NCBI GenBank assembly: GCA_009777445.1 | Contig: WRLV01000001.1 | Location: 35,222 to 99,221 of the forward strand | DNA: 64,000 nt | From: Oscillospiraceae bacterium | GTDB taxonomy: Bacteria; Bacillota; Clostridia; Oscillospirales; Ruminococcaceae | Direction: 5' to 3' | Position numbers and translations under genes: made by a program | Part shown: in pieces, positions 1 to 7,969 of the stretch | How the letters are laid out: the number at the start of each line of letters is the position of its first letter | How positions within the stretch are numbered: the first letter of the stretch is position 1 | Notes under the pieces: generated by a model | What the model was told of the DNA's origin: nothing | What the model saw: only the letters and a program-made list of their open reading frames with translations | Databases searched by the model: none

Positions 1-321
1 TTCGACCCGTCTTTGGTGGACTTCAGTAATATAGCCGTGATTGCCGCGCGCTCGCTGACCACCGCGCTTATGCACGGCATGACCACCGCCGTTATCGGAA
101 TAGGGCTTTTGTTCTTGAACAAGCAAAAGTTTATGCTTATCCCTTCTTTGTTCGCGCTGTTTTCACTTTCGACGAGTATCCACGCAATTTTCAACCTGCT
201 GTTGCAAACCAAATTCGCTATTTTTGCCATGCTTATGCCTATTTCGATGTTTATCGGCGGTTGGCTGTTCATAAAAAATCACAAAGGAGATTCACACATT
301 GAATTTAGAAAAAATATTTGA
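1..321 (+). CDS. PrsW-like intramembrane protease, C-terminal part (5' end outside window)
   Basis: The frame is open from base 1, so this is the C-terminal end of a longer gene and the TTG at 13 is not a true start. The roughly 100 visible residues are almost entirely membrane helices, with histidines near helix starts (ALMHGMTTAVIGIG and STSIHAIFNLL). This pattern resembles the last motifs of PrsW-family (CPBP-like) proteases, which cleave anti-sigma factors in the membrane. The stop overlaps the next gene, an ECF sigma factor, by 23 bases, which fits a protease-sigma-anti-sigma regulatory unit. The family call rests on a partial protein plus context. It could instead be an unrelated polytopic membrane protein. 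Confidence 0.45.
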   Translation, partial: FDPSLVDFSNIAVIAARSLTTALMHGMTTAVIGIGLLFLNKQKFMLIPSLFALFSLSTSIHAIFNLLLQTKFAIFAMLMPISMFIGGWLFIKNHKGDSHIEFRKNI

Positions 322-826
322 TGAATATTACGAACGTATTTATAGGTTTACCCTTTTACGGGTTCGGAATGTGCATGATGCCGAGGATATAACCTCAGAT
401 GTCTTTGTGAAGGTGGCACAAAACATTCATAAATATGATGAGGAAAAAGCCGCTCTTTCAACTTGGCTGTTTACAATAACACTAAATTTAATTAGAGACC
501 ATTGTCGTGCCGCCAAGCGCGGTACGGTTGAATTAGAGTTCGCAGAAAACGTTGCCTCATCCGACAATATCGAGATGAGCGTTGAAGATGATGTTATGTC
601 TGGGGAACGTGCAAAAGCGCTTTACGCCGCGCTGGAACAATTAGATGAACGACAAAAGAATATACTGCTTTTGCGATATAAAAGCAATATGTCTAATCGG
701 GAAATTGCCGACACCTTAGACATAAGCGAAAGTAATGTAGAGACTATTTTATACCGCGCAAGAAAAAAATTAAAAAAATTGCTAAAACCCTGTGAGGTTT
801 TCTCCGGTGCTCCGTATAATCTATAG
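299..826 (+). CDS. ECF-type RNA polymerase sigma factor
   Basis: This 175-aa protein has the two-domain build of extracytoplasmic-function sigma factors. Region 2 lies at about residues 10-75 (EDITSDVFVKV, then the STWLFTI segment that contacts the -10 element). Region 4 lies at about 105-160 (NREIADTLDISESNVETILYRAR helix-turn-helix), which reads the -35 element. The start is TTG at 299, nine bases after an AAAGGAG site that lies inside the end of the preceding membrane protein gene, so the two are translationally coupled. The next gene is a single-pass membrane protein that probably acts as its anti-sigma factor. Its target regulon cannot be read from this window. Confidence 0.93.
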   Translation: MNLEKIFDEYYERIYRFTLLRVRNVHDAEDITSDVFVKVAQNIHKYDEEKAALSTWLFTITLNLIRDHCRAAKRGTVELEFAENVASSDNIEMSVEDDVMSGERAKALYAALEQLDERQKNILLLRYKSNMSNREIADTLDISESNVETILYRARKKLKKLLKPCEVFSGAPYNL

Positions 827-862
827 AAGCTCTTATAATTACTTGAAGGGAGAAAAAAGGAA

Positions 863-1504
863 ATGAAAGAACATGATAATTTACAAGAAATTTTCGATAG
901 TGTAGAAATCACACCTAACGCCGCCGCAAAACAAAGGGCTAAAGAACGCATGTTGGCATGTGCGAGGGAAATTGCAAGTGAGAAAGAAAACGAAAATTTC
1001 ATAAAAAATAACGAAGAAACTAAATCCAAAATAAAAATCGCCCCCCGTTTCGCGCTCAACCGCTATCATTTTCAGGGGGCGGCAGCAGCCGCGCTGATTG
1101 TTTGTGCAGTCTCTTTTGCAATGCCAATGTTAAACGCGACTCCTGAATTATTGCAAGGCTCGCTGTTCAAACAAATTGAAGAAATGCGAGAAATAAGCAT
1201 AACGCTCAACCCTTCTGAAATTGAAGCAGGGCAGGAGAATATAACCTTTGAGGTTTACGGGTTGCCGAAAAATGAGCTTGAGCAAATTAAACCCGAACAC
1301 ATCTTTTTAGCCGGCTATCTCAGCAACTTTGCGGTGCAAAGCCTTGAAGTTGACAAAGACACGCTGATTATTACCGTGTCTTTGCGCGAAACGGAAAGCG
1401 GCGAATTCCCGACTTCATACAATAACGGCGTTATTATGATTATGCCTGAAACACTAAGCAACAACGAATTTTATTATTACGGAGAGGTTTTGGTGAAATA
1501 TTAG
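863..1504 (+). CDS. Single-pass membrane protein, probable anti-sigma factor of the adjacent ECF sigma
   Basis: This 213-aa protein has an N-terminal cytoplasmic part rich in charged helix (residues 1-65), one membrane segment (about 72-90) and an extracytoplasmic C-terminal domain predicted to be rich in beta strands. That is the topology of anti-sigma factors such as RsiW-type proteins. It follows the ECF sigma gene by 36 bases with a good ribosome binding site (GGGAGAAAAAAGGAA). No zinc-binding HxxxCxxC anti-sigma motif is visible, so the role is inferred from topology and position. A PrsW-like protease is encoded just upstream and could be the regulator of its breakdown. Confidence 0.55.
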   Translation: MKEHDNLQEIFDSVEITPNAAAKQRAKERMLACAREIASEKENENFIKNNEETKSKIKIAPRFALNRYHFQGAAAAALIVCAVSFAMPMLNATPELLQGSLFKQIEEMREISITLNPSEIEAGQENITFEVYGLPKNELEQIKPEHIFLAGYLSNFAVQSLEVDKDTLIITVSLRETESGEFPTSYNNGVIMIMPETLSNNEFYYYGEVLVKY

Positions 1505-1567
1505 TTTTGACTTTCTTGATTTTTTTCGCAAATCGATGAACGTTGCCAAGGCTGTATAAATTAGCTG

Positions 1568-1596
1568 TTGACTTTTTGCACTGAATATGCTAAAAT
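1568..1596 (+). promoter_or_regulatory. Sigma-A promoter of the first Rpn gene
   Basis: A -35 TTGACT and a -10 TAAAAT are separated by exactly 17 bases, about 27 bases upstream of the TTG start. The ATATGCTAAAAT core matches the promoter at 32773-32801. Confidence 0.7.
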
Positions 1597-1622
1597 AATA
1601 TTACAGAAAGCGAGGTGTTATT

Positions 1623-2513
1623 TTGAGCAGTAGAATTATAAAGGCGATTTTGCCTGTTAAGAGCGATGTTGTATTCCGACTCTTCTTTGCAGATGAGCGC
1701 GATATGGGTGACCTTACGAGGTTTTTGAAAGCTTTTTTACTATTGTCTGATGATGATTATGACGAGATTGAAATAGCTGACCCTCATTTATTACGAGACT
1801 ATGACGGCGATAAGTTGGCGATTATAGACGTGAAACTTCGTACCAAAAGCAAAAAGACAATCCACATAGAAATTCAGCTTAGAGTAACGCCCGAGCTTAA
1901 AGAGCGTGTGATTTATTACAGTTCAAAGCTCATAACAGAACAAATGGGCAGCGGTGATAATTATGACACGATTAAGAAAGTTATAAGCATAATAATTACG
2001 GAAGAAACGCTGATTGCTGATAGCCCGGAATATCATCATCGTTTCGTAATGTTCGACCAAAAATCGAATGTTGAGTTTTCTGATTTGTTGGAAATACATA
2101 CGCTTGAGTTGAGCAAATTGCCGATTGATACGGACGGCACAGAGTTGTACGACTGGGCAAAGTTTATTAACGCCGAAACGGAGGAGGAACTAACCATGAT
2201 TGCTGAAAGAAATCCGCAGTTTCAACCGACTGTTGTCAGATTGCGTGAGTTGTCTGGCGATGAAAAGGCGCGTGATTTGTATGAACGCAGGGAAAAAGCA
2301 CGGCGTGACCATAATATGTTTGTTAGAGGGGCTAAGCAAGAGGGGATTATTGAGGGGCGTAGAGAAGGGCGTAGAGAGGGGCGTGTTGAAGGGCGTGTTG
2401 AAGAGCGTTTTGAGATTGCGATGAGACTTCTTGAACGCGGCAGACCCATTGAAGAAATCATGGAAGATACCGGTTTAACACACAGAGAAATCCAACGCTT
2501 GCAACTGCAATAA
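1623..2513 (+). CDS. Rpn family recombination-promoting nuclease / PD-(D/E)XK putative transposase
   Basis: This 296-aa protein belongs to the PDDEXK_2/Rpn family, proteins once annotated as transposases and now known in E. coli (RpnA) to be DNA endonucleases. The N-terminal half carries the nuclease core: VVFRLFF near residue 18, then IIDVKLRT and the catalytic HIEIQL strand near 70-90. The C-terminus has the family's hallmark (EGR)n repeat, encoded by near-identical 12-base tandem units, followed by a short ending helix. The TTG start has an AGCGAGGTG ribosome site. It stands alone between the sigma-factor genes and the peptidase operon, with its own promoter. A second, divergent family member lies at 36092. 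Confidence 0.85.
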   Translation: MSSRIIKAILPVKSDVVFRLFFADERDMGDLTRFLKAFLLLSDDDYDEIEIADPHLLRDYDGDKLAIIDVKLRTKSKKTIHIEIQLRVTPELKERVIYYSSKLITEQMGSGDNYDTIKKVISIIITEETLIADSPEYHHRFVMFDQKSNVEFSDLLEIHTLELSKLPIDTDGTELYDWAKFINAETEEELTMIAERNPQFQPTVVRLRELSGDEKARDLYERREKARRDHNMFVRGAKQEGIIEGRREGRREGRVEGRVEERFEIAMRLLERGRPIEEIMEDTGLTHREIQRLQLQ

Positions 2514-2543
2514 TCGTCAATCGCAATAGTGAGGAGATTAAAT

Positions 2544-3614
2544 TTGAAATATATTTATGATGTTTTAGAGGGGCTTTGTGGGGCTGTTGGGGTGCCGGGG
2601 GTTGCCGGTTGTTCCGATGCGGCTTGTGTTGCGCTTGAGCTTTTGCGTAAGTACATTCCTGATGCGCAGCAGGATAAATTCGGCAATGTTTATGGTATAA
2701 TAAAAGGCGGTAATAAACTTTCAGCCGCTTTGTCGGACGAGCAGGAGACATTCCCAAAATTACCGACACTGCTGTTAGATGCGCATATTGATGAAGTTGG
2801 CATGATTGTCACCTTTATAGACGATAAAGGCTTTATTAAAGCGGGGCTCTGCGGTGGCGTTGACCCACGAATTTTATCGGCGCAACGTGTGACGGTTTGG
2901 GGTAAGAAGCCCATTAACGGCGTTGTCTGTTCCTTGCCGCCGCATTTGGTTAAAGACGAAAAGAAAGCCCTCAAAAAAGAGGATATAATTATTGACGTTG
3001 GCTTAAGCAAAGAACAACTCGCGGAGTTTGTTTCTTTGGGCGACAGAATAACCGTTGACGGCGAGTTCACGCGGCTTAAAAAAGCGCGATTGACATCAAG
3101 GGCGTTGGATAATCGCGCCGGCGTTGCCGCAATATTGTATGCTTTAGAGCTTATGCAGGGCAGAGAGTTGAAGTATGATTTAGCGGTGTTGTTCTCTTCG
3201 CTTGAAGAGGTGGGTGGAAGAGGTGCGCGCATAGGGGCATATCGACTGAAACCCGATTTCGCCGTTGTTGTCGATGTTAGCTATGGGGACTGTCCCGAGC
3301 TTTTAGTGCATGAAAGCGGAAGGATGGGCGATGGAGTAATGATTGGCATTTCACCTTATTTAGACCGCGAAATATTTGAAAACTTCAAAATTCTCGCTAA
3401 AACGCATGATGTTAAACATCAAATAGAGGTCATGTCGCGCTCTACCGGAACTAACGCCGATGAAATTACCGTGTCGCGCTGTGGTGTGAGAGGTGGGCTG
3501 TTGTCGATTCCCTTGAGGAATATGCACACCCCTGCCGAGCTTGTGGACATTGAGGATATCGAAGCAACGGGAAGACTGCTTTGCGAATTTTGTTGTGATA
3601 AATGGGGTGTTTGA
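2544..3614 (+). CDS. M42 family metallopeptidase (aminopeptidase), first of a pair
   Basis: A dinuclear zinc/cobalt aminopeptidase of family M42 (TET-type). The metal ligands are visible: AHIDE near residue 81, DNRAG near 190, LEEVGGRG near 222 and RNMHTP near the end. Start choice: the track's GTG at 2529 lies inside the ribosome site, while TTG at 2544 sits seven bases after GAGGAG. It is the first gene of an operon with a second M42 enzyme, a GNAT acetyltransferase and a PLP enzyme, all spaced by a few bases or overlapping. Paired M42 paralogues may form mixed complexes, but this is inference. The likely role is intracellular peptide trimming. Confidence 0.9.
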   Translation: MKYIYDVLEGLCGAVGVPGVAGCSDAACVALELLRKYIPDAQQDKFGNVYGIIKGGNKLSAALSDEQETFPKLPTLLLDAHIDEVGMIVTFIDDKGFIKAGLCGGVDPRILSAQRVTVWGKKPINGVVCSLPPHLVKDEKKALKKEDIIIDVGLSKEQLAEFVSLGDRITVDGEFTRLKKARLTSRALDNRAGVAAILYALELMQGRELKYDLAVLFSSLEEVGGRGARIGAYRLKPDFAVVVDVSYGDCPELLVHESGRMGDGVMIGISPYLDREIFENFKILAKTHDVKHQIEVMSRSTGTNADEITVSRCGVRGGLLSIPLRNMHTPAELVDIEDIEATGRLLCEFCCDKWGV

Positions 3615-3618
3615 TAAA

Positions 3619-4650
3619 ATGATAGACTTGCTTTCTAAGCTTTGTTCGTTGAATGGAACGTCGGGGGCAGAGCGCGATGTGCGTGATTATATCTGCTCAA
3701 AAATTAAGTCAGCGCAAAATTCCGATGGTGACTGTGAAATAAAAACTGATAATTTAGGCAATCTCATTGTCTTTAAAAAAGGAAAGAAGCGGGCGAAAAA
3801 CAAAATTATGCTTTGCGCCCATATGGATGAGGTTGGCTTTATTGTTGATTATATTACAAGTGACGGTCTCGTTAAAATAAAAAACATCGGCGGAATAAAC
3901 CCTGCCGCAATTATTGGCAGAAGACTCATGTTCGGCTCTGTTGCGGGTGTTGTGGGCGCGAAACCGATTCACAAACTTAAAAGTGATGAGAAAGAAAAGC
4001 AGCCCGGAATAGACGAATTATTCGTTGATATAGGTGTCTCGTTTCGCGAGGAGACCGTTGAGCATATTTCTCTCGGTGACAACGGCTATTTTATCGGCGA
4101 GTTTTGCGAAATGGGTGACAATCTCGTTATGGCTAAGGCTATAGACGACCGTTTGGGTTGCGCCATTTTAATTGAAATGCTCTCTAAAACGCAAGAATAT
4201 GATGCGCACTACGTATTCACAACGGCAGAAGAAGTCGGAACTCGTGGGGCGAGCGCGGCGGCGTTCGCGGTTAAACCGGACATGGCAATCGTTCTTGAAG
4301 CTACCACTGCCGCCGATATACCCGGCGTTAAAGACGGCGATATTGTCTGCAAATTGGGGGAAGGCCCCGTAGTTTCTTATATGGACTCAGGCGCGATTTA
4401 TGACAAAGAGTTATATGACACAGCCTTTTTTACAGCGCGCGAGAACGGCATTAAATGTCAAACCAAAACCAAAATTGCCGGGGGGAATGACTCGGGCGTT
4501 ATCCACAAAACTCTAAGCGGAATAAGAGTCGTTGCTCTGTCTGCCCCTTGCCGTTATCTTCACACGGCGAACTGTGTTATAAACAAGTCCGATTTGAAAG
4601 AAATGCTTTCGTTGGCTGAGAAATTGTTTGAAAAGATGGCGATATTATGA
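3619..4650 (+). CDS. M42 family metallopeptidase (aminopeptidase), second of a pair
   Basis: This 343-aa paralogue of the preceding gene has the same M42 ligands: CAHMDEVGF near residue 75, DDRLG near 175, AEEVGTRG near 205, GGNDSG and the final LHTANC histidine. I chose ATG 3619, five bases after the upstream stop, over the track's 3541 start, because the extra 26 residues would overlap the previous gene and have no family resemblance. The stop overlaps the next ATG (ATGA), so the GNAT gene is translationally coupled. Confidence 0.9.
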   Translation: MIDLLSKLCSLNGTSGAERDVRDYICSKIKSAQNSDGDCEIKTDNLGNLIVFKKGKKRAKNKIMLCAHMDEVGFIVDYITSDGLVKIKNIGGINPAAIIGRRLMFGSVAGVVGAKPIHKLKSDEKEKQPGIDELFVDIGVSFREETVEHISLGDNGYFIGEFCEMGDNLVMAKAIDDRLGCAILIEMLSKTQEYDAHYVFTTAEEVGTRGASAAAFAVKPDMAIVLEATTAADIPGVKDGDIVCKLGEGPVVSYMDSGAIYDKELYDTAFFTARENGIKCQTKTKIAGGNDSGVIHKTLSGIRVVALSAPCRYLHTANCVINKSDLKEMLSLAEKLFEKMAIL

Positions 4651-5366
4651 TTACGTTAATTAATAATAAGCAAGCATTAGAAAAGCTAACCCACGGGGAT
4701 ATTTACGAAGGGAAAATCAAAACGTTAGAACGGGCATACGGGTTTAGTCAAAATTTTTGTGCCTTTTATCAACAAGCGGACTCCCTTCTGCTGTCGCGCC
4801 TTGACGGTGATTTTGTGATTAAGGTTTTGGAGGAGGACTACGATGTTCAGGAGTTGGCTTTATTTTTGAAAGCCCATAATGCAAAGAACCTGTTTTTACC
4901 GCCAAAGCTGTTGCAAGAGCTTGAACTGTTTATAGAAAACGCACAGTTGCGTTATTGCGGAATATTGGAGTATGAGGGGAAACACATTCCCCAAAAAATA
5001 TCTGACAGCCCTGACTTAACCGCCGTTTTCGACATATTAAAACAGGACTTCAACATAGAATATTCGTCATGGCTCACCGATGTTTCTCACCGCGTTCGCC
5101 ACGGAATTTCAACGGTGTATCTTTACAATAACGCATCAACTGTAACCGCTCTTTATGATGCCGACTCTCATGTGTTTTTAACTCAGGTGGGGACCGCCCC
5201 TCAAGAGCGTGGGCGAGGATTGGCGGCGGCAATGCTTAAGGAAGTTGCAGGGCGGTATAAAAAAAGCGGAAAAACAGTGAGCCTTGTAAGCCGTTATTCA
5301 CTAATGCCGTTTTACGAAAAAGTCGGATTTAAAAAAGTCGGCACGGCGGCTATTGCTTTTTTATAG
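4647..5366 (+). CDS. GNAT family N-acetyltransferase
   Basis: A 239-aa protein whose C-terminal third (about 160-239) is a GNAT fold: the acetyl-CoA binding motif A (QVGTAPQERGRGLAAAML) and the closing FYEKVGFKKVG segment. The N-terminal 150 residues form a less conserved domain, possibly a degenerate second GNAT half. The start ATG overlaps the M42 stop by four bases. The substrate is unknown; the operon with aminopeptidases suggests an amino acid, peptide or protein N-terminus, but this is only context. Confidence 0.82.
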   Translation: MITLINNKQALEKLTHGDIYEGKIKTLERAYGFSQNFCAFYQQADSLLLSRLDGDFVIKVLEEDYDVQELALFLKAHNAKNLFLPPKLLQELELFIENAQLRYCGILEYEGKHIPQKISDSPDLTAVFDILKQDFNIEYSSWLTDVSHRVRHGISTVYLYNNASTVTALYDADSHVFLTQVGTAPQERGRGLAAAMLKEVAGRYKKSGKTVSLVSRYSLMPFYEKVGFKKVGTAAIAFL

Positions 5367-5387
5367 CAGAAAGGGCATGTCTGAAAA

Positions 5388-6623
5388 ATGGATATAGAGA
5401 GACTTAGCGAGAGAGCGCAGGTGAAATGCGCTGAAATGTTTGAAGAGCTTGACAGGATTTGTCGCTTTAACAGTCAAAAAGTGTTAAACGCTTTCATTGA
5501 CTGCAAAGTTGCGGCAAACCATCTTGTCGGCACTAACGGCTATGGTTATGATGATACGGGAAGGGATAAAATCGACGAAGTCTTCGCTGCAGTTTTGGGG
5601 GCGCAGGACGCTTTAGTTCGCCACAATTTCGTCAGCGGAACTCATGCGATTTCCACCGCGCTGTTCGGGGTGTTGCGCCCCGGCGATTTGTTAGTTTCGG
5701 CAACGGGCGCGCCTTATGACACCTTGTTGGGGGTAATTTCGGCGAAAAGTGGTGGCTCTCTTCAAGAGTTCGGGGTTAAATATCGTCAAACCGAACTCTT
5801 GCCGGACGGTAGCCCCGATTTTGAGGGCATAAAAGCAAACTGCAAAAATGCCGCCGTTGTGTTTGTGCAAAGGTCGTGCGGATATTCACTAAGGCGTTCA
5901 TTGAACATTCGCGACATAGAAAACATAGTCAATGCCGTGAGAGAAGTGAATAACAATGCTGTAATATTTGTCGACAATTGCTACGGAGAGTTGTGCGAAG
6001 AAAAAGAGCCGTGCGAGGTTGGCGCGGACTTGATTGCAGGCAGTCTTATTAAAAATTTAGGTGGTGGAATTGCAGAAACGGGCGGTTATATTGCAGGGCG
6101 CGCTGATTTAATTCAACTTTGCGCACAACGGCTGACATCGGTTGGAATAGGGCGCGAGGCAGGTTGTTCACTTAACCAAAATCGCGGCATTTTATTGGGA
6201 TTGTACCACGCGCCAAGCGCGGTTTGCGGCGCGCTGAAAACATCGGTTTTCACATGCGCGCTGTTGTCGGAATTGGGCTATAAAACGTATCCCGCCTATA
6301 ACGAGCCACGCACAGACATTATCGCCGCCATTGAATTTGGGTGTCCCGAAAAGATGAAAAGTTTTTGCCGTGGGGTTCAGTCGGGAAGCCCGATTGACAG
6401 CCACGTCACCCCCGAAGCGTGGGCGATGCCCGGATATGACGAAAACGTCATAATGGCAGCAGGGGCGTTCACCATGGGCGCGTCAATAGAACTGAGCGCG
6501 GACGGCCCACTCAGAGAGCCATACGCCGTATGGCTTCAAGGAGGGGTTAACTTTGAGATGGGGAGAATCGGGGTTTTGAAGGCGGCGATGGCAATTGACG
6601 AACAGTTGACAGTTGACAATTGA
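5388..6623 (+). CDS. PLP-dependent methionine gamma-lyase-like family protein (aluminium-resistance/YnbB family)
   Basis: This 411-aa fold-type I PLP enzyme matches the family named after aluminium-resistance proteins (YnbB in Bacillus). The Schiff-base lysine is in GSLIKNLGGG, the PLP phosphate region in HNFVSGTHAIS and the aspartate in VIFVDNCYGE. The true reaction of this family is not settled; gamma-lyase is a homology name. Its start is preceded by the recurrent leader GCAGAAAGGGCATGTCTG. The last eight residues (DEQLTVDN) and the stop are encoded by a dispersed heptad repeat that begins at 6595, so the natural C-terminus has probably been replaced. Confidence 0.85.
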   Translation: MDIERLSERAQVKCAEMFEELDRICRFNSQKVLNAFIDCKVAANHLVGTNGYGYDDTGRDKIDEVFAAVLGAQDALVRHNFVSGTHAISTALFGVLRPGDLLVSATGAPYDTLLGVISAKSGGSLQEFGVKYRQTELLPDGSPDFEGIKANCKNAAVVFVQRSCGYSLRRSLNIRDIENIVNAVREVNNNAVIFVDNCYGELCEEKEPCEVGADLIAGSLIKNLGGGIAETGGYIAGRADLIQLCAQRLTSVGIGREAGCSLNQNRGILLGLYHAPSAVCGALKTSVFTCALLSELGYKTYPAYNEPRTDIIAAIEFGCPEKMKSFCRGVQSGSPIDSHVTPEAWAMPGYDENVIMAAGAFTMGASIELSADGPLREPYAVWLQGGVNFEMGRIGVLKAAMAIDEQLTVDN

Positions 6624-6663
6624 GAGTTGATAGTTATGTAGGGGACGGGCTTGCCCGTCCCGA
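6595..6663 (+). repeat. Heptad-array repeat plus GGGACGGGC-TT-GCCCGTCCC hairpin
   Basis: Six 7-base units (TTGACGA, ACAGTTG, ACAGTTG, ACAATTG...) are followed by the module GTAGGGGACGGGCTTGCCCG, whose arms form a 9-bp stem with a TT loop. The array provides the stop codon of the upstream PLP-enzyme gene. The same array-plus-hairpin pair recurs at 35956, 33521 and 40222. Confidence 0.9.
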
Positions 6664-6678
6664 AATTTGACAAACAAT

Positions 6679-6720
6679 TTGACACGCCTTTTAAAATGCG
6701 CTATACTATATAAAAAGGGG
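6679..6720 (+). promoter_or_regulatory. Orphan promoter and ribosome site, relic of an Rpn-type 5' region
   Basis: TTGACA and TATACT are spaced by 17 bases, followed by AAAAAGGGGCGATTA. This matches the promoter and ribosome site of the Rpn gene at 36051-36100 in layout and sequence (TTTGACAAACAATTTGACA upstream, GCTATACTATA at the -10). No ORF follows here. Instead a half copy of another repeat (TATAGCCTTTCCGTC) begins at once. Confidence 0.6.
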
Positions 6721-6778
6721 CGATTATAGCCTTTCCGTCCGAAATTTATTTCAATCTGAACTGCTTAAAAAATTTTAC

Positions 6779-6807
6779 TTGACATTTTCAGATAAATGTG
6801 TTATCAT
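6779..6807 (+). promoter_or_regulatory. Sigma-A promoter for the 6930 gene
   Basis: A perfect TTGACA -35 and a TATCAT -10 with 17-base spacing. The transcript would carry a leader of about 115 bases containing a small hairpin (GCGAAC...GTTCGC at about 6864-6883) before the AGGGGG ribosome site. Confidence 0.7.
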
Positions 6808-6929
6808 AAGAAAAACTTTCCTGTTCTTATGTTGACAAATCAAAAGAGGTTGAAATGGTCTATGCGAACACGAGGAGGTTCGCGTTTAAACAGCGTATAT
6901 TTATTTATGATTGATTTAGGGGGTATAAA

Positions 6930-7244
6930 ATGAACTTTTATGAATTATTAAAAGACACAAGGCAAGCACTTGAAAATTTTAATCAAGGTGCCACTGCGCA
7001 ACTAATACAAAATTTTATTGATGTCGGTGAAGATTTATACACGGCTTATATAAAATTAAGTGATGAAGAAAAAAGCAGACACAATAAAATGAGCAAATTT
7101 CGTAAAGATTATGTTGATTTTTGTGTCGTTATACAACGTGTGGTTAACAAAGGGGGTGAGTTAGATAAAAAGTCACAAGAGAGTTTAGTTTCCCTTTCAA
7201 ACAGCATGTTAAAAATAGTTTGGGAAATGTTGACGGACGATTAG
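6930..7244 (+). CDS. Unrecognised 104-aa helical protein
   Basis: I do not recognise this protein. It is a charged, mostly alpha-helical cytoplasmic protein with no cysteine cluster, signal peptide or membrane segment. A clear AGGGGG site precedes the ATG, and the gene has its own promoter at 6779. The following gene (a membrane-anchored coiled-coil protein) starts 40 bases on, and a strong terminator closes the pair at 7821, so the two probably form an operon. Composition is noticeably more AT-rich than the peptidase operon before it. Confidence 0.65.
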   Translation: MNFYELLKDTRQALENFNQGATAQLIQNFIDVGEDLYTAYIKLSDEEKSRHNKMSKFRKDYVDFCVVIQRVVNKGGELDKKSQESLVSLSNSMLKIVWEMLTDD

Positions 7245-7284
7245 TTATCATAAACAATGATGTTTAAATTTAGGAGGTGTATTT

Positions 7285-7785
7285 ATGCAAGTTGAAATCA
7301 TTTCGGCAATTATTAGTTCAGTTTCAGTTATTATCGCTGCAACTCTTATTCCGACGATTAAAATTTTGAACGAAGTACATATAAACAAACGTAGGAATAA
7401 GAGCGTTTTAGAATTTAAAACCCAACTCGAAAAAACAAAGGAGCATCTTGAAAAACTAGCTTCAGGCGATGGGACTTTTAGCGAAAAGTTTGTTAATGAA
7501 TTTACCGAAAAATACGATGAATTATGCGAAAAATATAACGTTTTAAAAGAAAACGGTTGCGGAGAACATGAAAAAATATTTAAAATTTGGATTGACCTTT
7601 ATTCTAAAGTAAGCTCATTTTTTGAGCAGTGTACGGTTTTTGGTGATGCCCTTGAAAAATCTGAATCCCAACCGCAAATTCTTGATATAGAACTCAATGA
7701 AATGATGAAGACTTCAAATAATTTGTTAGGAAGCCTTAGATATTTTTCGCATTATTATGGCGTGAATATAATACAAAAAAAATAA
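7285..7785 (+). CDS. Unrecognised membrane-anchored coiled-coil protein, 166 aa
   Basis: The N-terminus is a single membrane helix (about residues 5-27, ending TLIPTIKIL), followed by a long charged helical region with coiled-coil character (LEFKTQLEKTKEHLEKL and onward). No family is recognised. It is the second gene of a two-gene unit with the 104-aa protein and ends just before a rho-independent terminator. A GGAGGTG ribosome site supports the ATG start. Confidence 0.65.
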   Translation: MQVEIISAIISSVSVIIAATLIPTIKILNEVHINKRRNKSVLEFKTQLEKTKEHLEKLASGDGTFSEKFVNEFTEKYDELCEKYNVLKENGCGEHEKIFKIWIDLYSKVSSFFEQCTVFGDALEKSESQPQILDIELNEMMKTSNNLLGSLRYFSHYYGVNIIQKK

Positions 7786-7820
7786 AATTCTCGTCAATTT
7801 ATTTTTTCAAACTATTACAT

Positions 7821-7856
7821 GTGCGAACACTCTTCAAGTGTTCGCACACGTTTTTT
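7821..7856 (+). terminator. Rho-independent terminator
   Basis: An 11-bp perfect stem (GTGCGAACACT / AGTGTTCGCAC) with a 5-base loop is followed by ACG and a T6 run. It ends the 6930-7785 pair. Confidence 0.88.
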
Positions 7857-7866
7857 ATGCACGCTA

Positions 7867-7895
7867 TTGACATTTTTTAAATTTTACATTATAAT
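7867..7895 (+). promoter_or_regulatory. Sigma-A promoter for the 7970 gene
   Basis: Consensus TTGACA and TATAAT boxes with a 17-base spacer, directly after the terminator and about 75 bases before the GTG start. Confidence 0.8.
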
Positions 7896-7969
7896 GTAAG
7901 TTAGAATATCGTGTAATAATAGTGGAATGGACAGTTGAGGGTTAAAAGCGGAGTGAGGATTAGTATATC

